Shown here piece by piece: positions 59,658 to 64,000 of a DNA stretch of 64,000 nucleotides; the first letter of the stretch is position 1; the number at the start of each line of letters is the position of its first letter. The stretch is from NCBI RefSeq assembly GCF_037975245.1, contig NC_092570.1:7173001-7237000 (forward strand), written 5' to 3'. The translations under genes and the position numbers were made by a program. The notes below the pieces were generated by a model. That model made no database searches, was not told where the DNA came from, and saw only the letters and a program-made list of their open reading frames with translations. Source of the DNA: Apostichopus japonicus. Lineage: Eukaryota > Echinodermata > Holothuroidea > Aspidochirotida > Stichopodidae.

Positions 59658-62600
59658 ATGGAAGGTATAAACAAAGAGCAATCAGATAATTTCACTTTTT
59701 CTCAAATATTGCATCAAGAGCAGTGCTCATCTAACTCTTAAATAGAAATGCAAGGTGCCAGAAGTCCCCAGGATTGAGAGTACCTCAGGGGGCTAGGTTG
59801 ACACTTGATCGTGTACAGTATAGTATAGGCCTACATCACTATGTAAAGCACACGCTTGTACTTGTAGAAACTAATACTATTTTAAGTAAGTTATAATCAA
59901 GCCTAGGCCTAGCGTTGGTCTTTTAGCCTAGTTCAATGGAGTAATGTATTGTTATTACCAGACTAAAGCAAACCTACTGTAAGTAATGAGTAGCAACTGA
60001 AAGTTAATCAATCACAACTTCTATTCATACATTTTGGTTTTGAAGCAGAAGGGCAAGGCTTAAAATCATTTGTAAATTGTGCAGACCTTAACAATTGTTA
60101 ATGTACAGCCTGAGGCCAAGGCCTACTCAAATTTGAAATGTAGGACAATACAACAGAGGCCTAGGTTAGTATTTAATTAAATGTAGCATGGTGGGCACTA
60201 ATTGACACACTTTTTAATCAGGGATTTAATCAATGATATCTATCAATGAAATATCCAAATCACTCAACCCACAGGCCTATGCGTTTTTCCCATGTGTAGG
60301 TCATAAAAAATCTCAACACATTTATTGTTCTGTGCCTACGCAATGTACAATTGAGCAGAATTTGACCACAAAATGTCTGCTGCGTCAAGTTCCTTCAAAT
60401 TCGGAAATATGACACATTCATCGATTTATAAGCTAACACTACAGTGAGTATACATCCATTGACTCTGGATGCTGTTAGCTATGCTCTGAGCCTCCTACTC
60501 TAAGCTCAGACAGGTCAGGTCCTGACAGTAGTGGTATCTTGTTAGGGTTATTTTGATTATGAAGCCTTACTATGCAAGAAAAGGCAAGAAGGCCACATGG
60601 TTTATGCAATCTCTAGAATGTCATCAGCAATGTTTGCTGACCAGATTGGGTTAAGTCTCATCTTTCCCTGGTCAGATTAGTATTTGTTTTTTTCACAGAG
60701 ACAAAGTTGTTTTGTGTTCTCAAAATTTAGAAGACATCCCTAAATGTTAGCTAACGAAGTAATGTCCACTAAGATATTTTGACATGGTGGTAATAGTCAG
60801 TTTTTTTTAAAATTCTCATTCTATATTGAGAATGCCACTTCCCAGACCTAAGTTACTATTTAAAGAAATGGAAGAATCTGACCGGAGGAAAGATAGGAAT
60901 TGATCCACCAGATATCCCAAGGTATTGATGACCAAGTCTGATGTACTAATAGGCCAGAGTGACCATTGTAATGATAATAGTTTCATACTATGATTCGTAC
61001 ATAAAGTTATTTGGATTATAATTCGTCAATTTAAGCTCGCATAGCAGTAGGCTAAATTTGCCGTTATAATATAGTAAAGATTGAGGTTTCTGAGACATTA
61101 TTCTCAAAGAATTTGCAAGAAAAGAAAACCCATCTCTTTAAATCTCTCCTTTACAGATGAAATTCATGTGAAGAAGCACAAGAAAGCAAAGAAGGAAAAG
61201 CAAATGTCCAACTTGGGAGTAAGTCTGACTGTTACATATCTTTCACGGCTTATCTCCTCATATTATCTGTTTTGTTGGTACAAGATGGCACCTGAGGAGG
61301 TCTTTTAAATGAGGGAGAATGAAAGAGTTCATTTCACTTAGAGGAACAAAATTTAATGCTGTTATGGAAATGCAACCATAGTATACAGGTTTACACAGAT
61401 CGCCTGTGCTCAGTATTGTAGTTTAATATAATTAATGTTAGACTAATGTGACCACTGACCATTAGCAGAATAAAACTTGTTTGGAGCAAAGATTAACTTT
61501 GGTTTGTACCGTAACTCTTGATTTCTGTTGATGACAATGTATTTCACCATTTCATTGCACTATTAACAATGTATTTCAGGAGGTTAGATGTCAGTTTACA
61601 TAATTTGCAAATTTTCAGTTACTCATTTAAACTTTTTATAAATCAGTATTTAGGTGAATGATATTTTTGAGAATTAATTTGAATCACAGCAAATATCACA
61701 TTTTGCTTAATACCATTGACTGCTGGCAGGACCAACTTTCCCTTTTACAACACTGACTACCTATGTTTGCATTTGTGTAGCAACTTATTTTTGTAGCACT
61801 CTGCTATGCAAAATTTGGAAATGTGGTGACACTAGATGATTGGTTTAATGCTCAGCAATCGTTGACCGGCCTCTTTCTTTGCATTGAACGTAACTTTGCA
61901 TTTCACTTTCACTCATACAAACCGATCAAACATTTTATCCTGCTGTCATTTCACAATTTGTTTTCACTTCGCATCTAGTCAAAAATCATTCCTTTTACTC
62001 CCATTTCAAACAGGAAATCCAACAGAATGTGGACTTCATGATCAAACCAGATTCCAGCCCTGCTAAGATTGACACATCTCATTGGCCTCTGCTCCTAAAG
62101 AACTACAACAAATTAAACATCCGGACCGGCCATTACACACCTCTGCCGAACGGTTGTTCCCCGCTGAAACGAGATTTGAAAGATTACATTTCGTAAGTCA
62201 CTTTGGTTTAGTCATTATTGATTGTTATTTCTGGTGGCAAACAATGTGAAAGGTATATTGAGGAGAAAAATATTCCACACTGCTTGTTGAAAGCCCCATC
62301 TCAATATCTGCGCCTTTGAACAACTTTTGTTGATTTTGGCGCTATATAAATGTCTTCTGATTGATTGATTGATTGATTGATCAAGCCCCTAACTTGAGAT
62401 CATAGTAGTTGATCGAATGCAAGATAGTTTTGACTGGCTGAACCTTCAACTACTCCAGGATTTTGGATCTCCGGTTCCCTAACTGGGGGGCATGAACCCC
62501 CAGGGGGTGCGTGAGTCCATCCCAGGGGGTTTGTGGACAACTCTAACATCCACAGGGGGTTCATGGGGGGATAAAGTTAGGGAAACCCTGCCCTAAGGGG

Positions 62601-64000
62601 TCTGTGATGTCATCTGGGCAAATGCTCTTCAAAAGCTTTATGTAGACTATTATCATCGTCTTGTATATTTATCCTTGAAACTTTCATACATTTGAATTGT
62701 TTGCACAGCTGTCAAAGTTCTTCTGTGTTTAGAATTTCATGAAAATGCTTCCCTTTAATATAAACATTCCTCTGTGGATAAAAATGAATGACAAATAATA
62801 AAGAAAAAGCAAAGACATATTCAGCTGAATTGCCCTGATGACATCATCCATTCTACTAAATTGCCAGATGCATTCACAAAACAAAAAATGGAGAAAGTCT
62901 CATATGCCTTGCATCATGTTACGAGGTGTTACGAGGTTGACAAAATCCCCCCTTTCACGAAATATAGAACGAGAGAATTCGAAAGGCTCCTGAAATGATG
63001 TCCTCAAGGATGCAGCGTCTGATATGAAGTCGAGTGAATCATCTACAGAAAGTGACAAACTTTAAAACAAACCCTCTCTGTTATTTTGCCAGATTTATAA
63101 TACCCCAAGATGTGATACGCTAGTGTATAAATACAAAAGCGTGAGTTGAGCAAAGCACACATACACCATGCATGGGTATAGTTTAAACCATAATTTTAAA
63201 CCATGCTATAAATCATTAAACAGTTAGGTTGAAAGCAAGGTCAGACCCCATGGAAAGTTCCTTTTTTTTTCATATCTATAAATTACAAAAATGAAAGTGA
63301 ACTATTATGTAGTCCTGATTAACCCTGGGCCCCCCTTCACCTCCTGCCCCTTTCGACTGAATGTTGCTATCTTGGTACCAACTGGTGTTTGATAAGACTT
63401 GACCTGACCTAAAAATGTGCTTTGAATGGGTACGGTTCAAAACGAGTTGTAATCAGGTGGTAATATCTCTGGACCTATCCCCGAAGTTGCACCTACAGTA
63501 CACACAAGATTGACAAGTTTTAATCTTTCTGTCTGCCTCATAGATCAGGGTTCATCAACCTTGATAAACCATCCAATCCTTCCTCTCACGAGGTGGTGTC
63601 ATGGATAAAGAGGATCCTCCGAGTGGACAAGACGGGCCACAGTGGGACCCTGGACCCCAAAGTGACAGGTTGTTTAATTGTCTGTATTGACAGGGCCACA
63701 AGACTTGTCAAATCACAACAGAGTGCTGGTAAGTTTTTTTTGTTTATGTAAAGCTACATGTTGTTAAAAGTGAAATTCCTCCAGACTTGCAAGTTGTTTG
63801 TCCATAAGCATTCCCTGTGCAGTGTAAGTAGTGTACTGGATGTCTCTTGCAGACTGCTGAAAAGTTGCCCTCTGGAAGGGCGATTTGATGTCCTTTTATT
63901 GTAGACTGTTCATCCTGGAGATTTATAATCTGCCACTCAGAGTGAGAAATTTAATTTTCCAACATGTAGGATATGATTGGTCCTCTCTATTTCAGAGCAA
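59658..64000 (+). CDS. dyskerin, H/ACA pseudouridine synthase, 5' part
   Basis: Exons: 59658-59664, 61157-61218, 62014-62192, 63544-63728 and 63996 onward (cut by the window end). All are GT-AG with consistent phases, giving residues 1-146. The first coding exon is only 7 bases (ATG GAA G), and it joins to give [17 protein letters not shown], a Lys-rich leader like that of known dyskerins. The DKCLD region shows [20 protein letters not shown] (46-65) and PLKR (73-76). The TruB catalytic domain starts at [17 protein letters not shown] (84-100) and has the catalytic motif [13 protein letters not shown] (113-125) with Asp120 as nucleophile. Role: guided uridine isomerisation in rRNA and snRNA, and telomerase RNA stability, in nucleolus and Cajal bodies. 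The PUA domain and C-terminus lie beyond the window. The last exon start (AGCAA) is inferred from the acceptor only. Confidence 0.95.
59665..61156. other. dyskerin intron 1
   Basis: Unique-looking AT-rich intron, including two TAGGCCTA palindromes (59826, 59904). I looked for C/D and H/ACA snoRNA boxes, since dyskerin introns host snoRNAs in vertebrates, and saw no convincing pair. Confidence 0.5.
62307..62384 (+). mobile_element. LINE 3' tail insertion
   Basis: GCGCCTTTGAACAAC, GGCGCTATATAAATG and then GATT repeats interrupt the repeat between TCTCAATATCT and GCCCCTAACT, which are contiguous in copy A. It is the 3'-most ~78 bases of a LINE-like element, including the short hairpin GCGCC/GGCGC. 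Confidence 0.7.
62471..62590. mobile_element. 120-bp MITE nested in the repeat
   Basis: The ends CCGGTTCCCTAACT and AGTTAGGGAAACCCTG are imperfect inverted repeats around a G-rich interior with three CAGGGGGT-like motifs. The segment is missing from copy A at 37995. The end sequence resembles hAT MITEs that start CAGNGGTTCCC; this placement is inference. Confidence 0.65.

Larger units (their letters stand above)
62226..62880 (+). repeat. dispersed repeat, copy B, with two nested insertions
   Basis: Second copy of the repeat at 37995-38466, in dyskerin intron 3. It is longer because of two insertions absent from copy A, at about 62307-62384 and 62471-62590. Confidence 0.85.

Noticed and set aside
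59665-63995. Intronic snoRNAs in dyskerin
   Set aside because: A few TGATGA-like strings occur (near 60927 and 61532), but no matching D box, or H and ACA boxes with hairpins, was found.

Overview
The window is animal nuclear DNA: genes are split by GT-AG introns of about 0.3 to 12 kb, most of the DNA is AT-rich and non-coding, and transposon relics, microsatellites and runs of C or G are everywhere. The protein matches (a DIPK2-type divergent kinase, dyskerin, a P2X7 ballast-like relic, a THAP relic, LINE tails and tRNA-headed SINEs) fit a marine invertebrate deuterostome. An echinoderm, perhaps a sea cucumber, is my best guess, but nothing here proves the taxon.

Three host genes can be supported, all on the + strand. 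(1) 17401-24773: five coding exons of a complete 434-residue DIPK2 (C3orf58/DIA1-like) secretory-pathway divergent kinase. (2) 37465-50212: a two-exon gene with TATA box, initiator and excellent Kozak start, encoding a 163-residue predicted secreted, cysteine-free, acidic and Ser-rich protein that I do not recognise; its intron is 12.3 kb. (3) 59658-64000 (runs off the end): the first five coding exons of dyskerin (DKC1), including the catalytic Asp motif. The three genes show no evident functional link.

Layout: 1-17380 is gene-poor and holds a 298-bp foldback MITE (9839-10136), a 208-bp MITE (14336-14543), TA microsatellites and a hammerhead-like motif near 15922-15961. 17381-25622 is the DIPK2 gene with a SINE and local duplications in its introns. 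28331-33343 is a transposon cluster: a SINE, a 1.35-kb TIR element with a second one nested inside it, and a 3.2-kb TTAA-flanked element carrying decayed THAP and P2X7-ballast-like coding sequence. 34341-36636 has a tRNA-headed SINE and repeat arrays. 37279-50212 is the secreted-protein gene, whose intron carries a SINE, a repeat family member, a ~42-bp minisatellite and a LINE tail. 50876-56640 has the second copy of the 14336 MITE family, a 205-bp TA tract, a 753-bp TIR element and a LINE remnant. 59658 to the end is dyskerin.

The most interesting items are the unrecognised secreted gene, the TTAA element with opposed THAP and ballast-like relics, the hammerhead-like fold, and the strong excess of the palindrome TAGGCCTA. 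All counts and alignments were done by eye.
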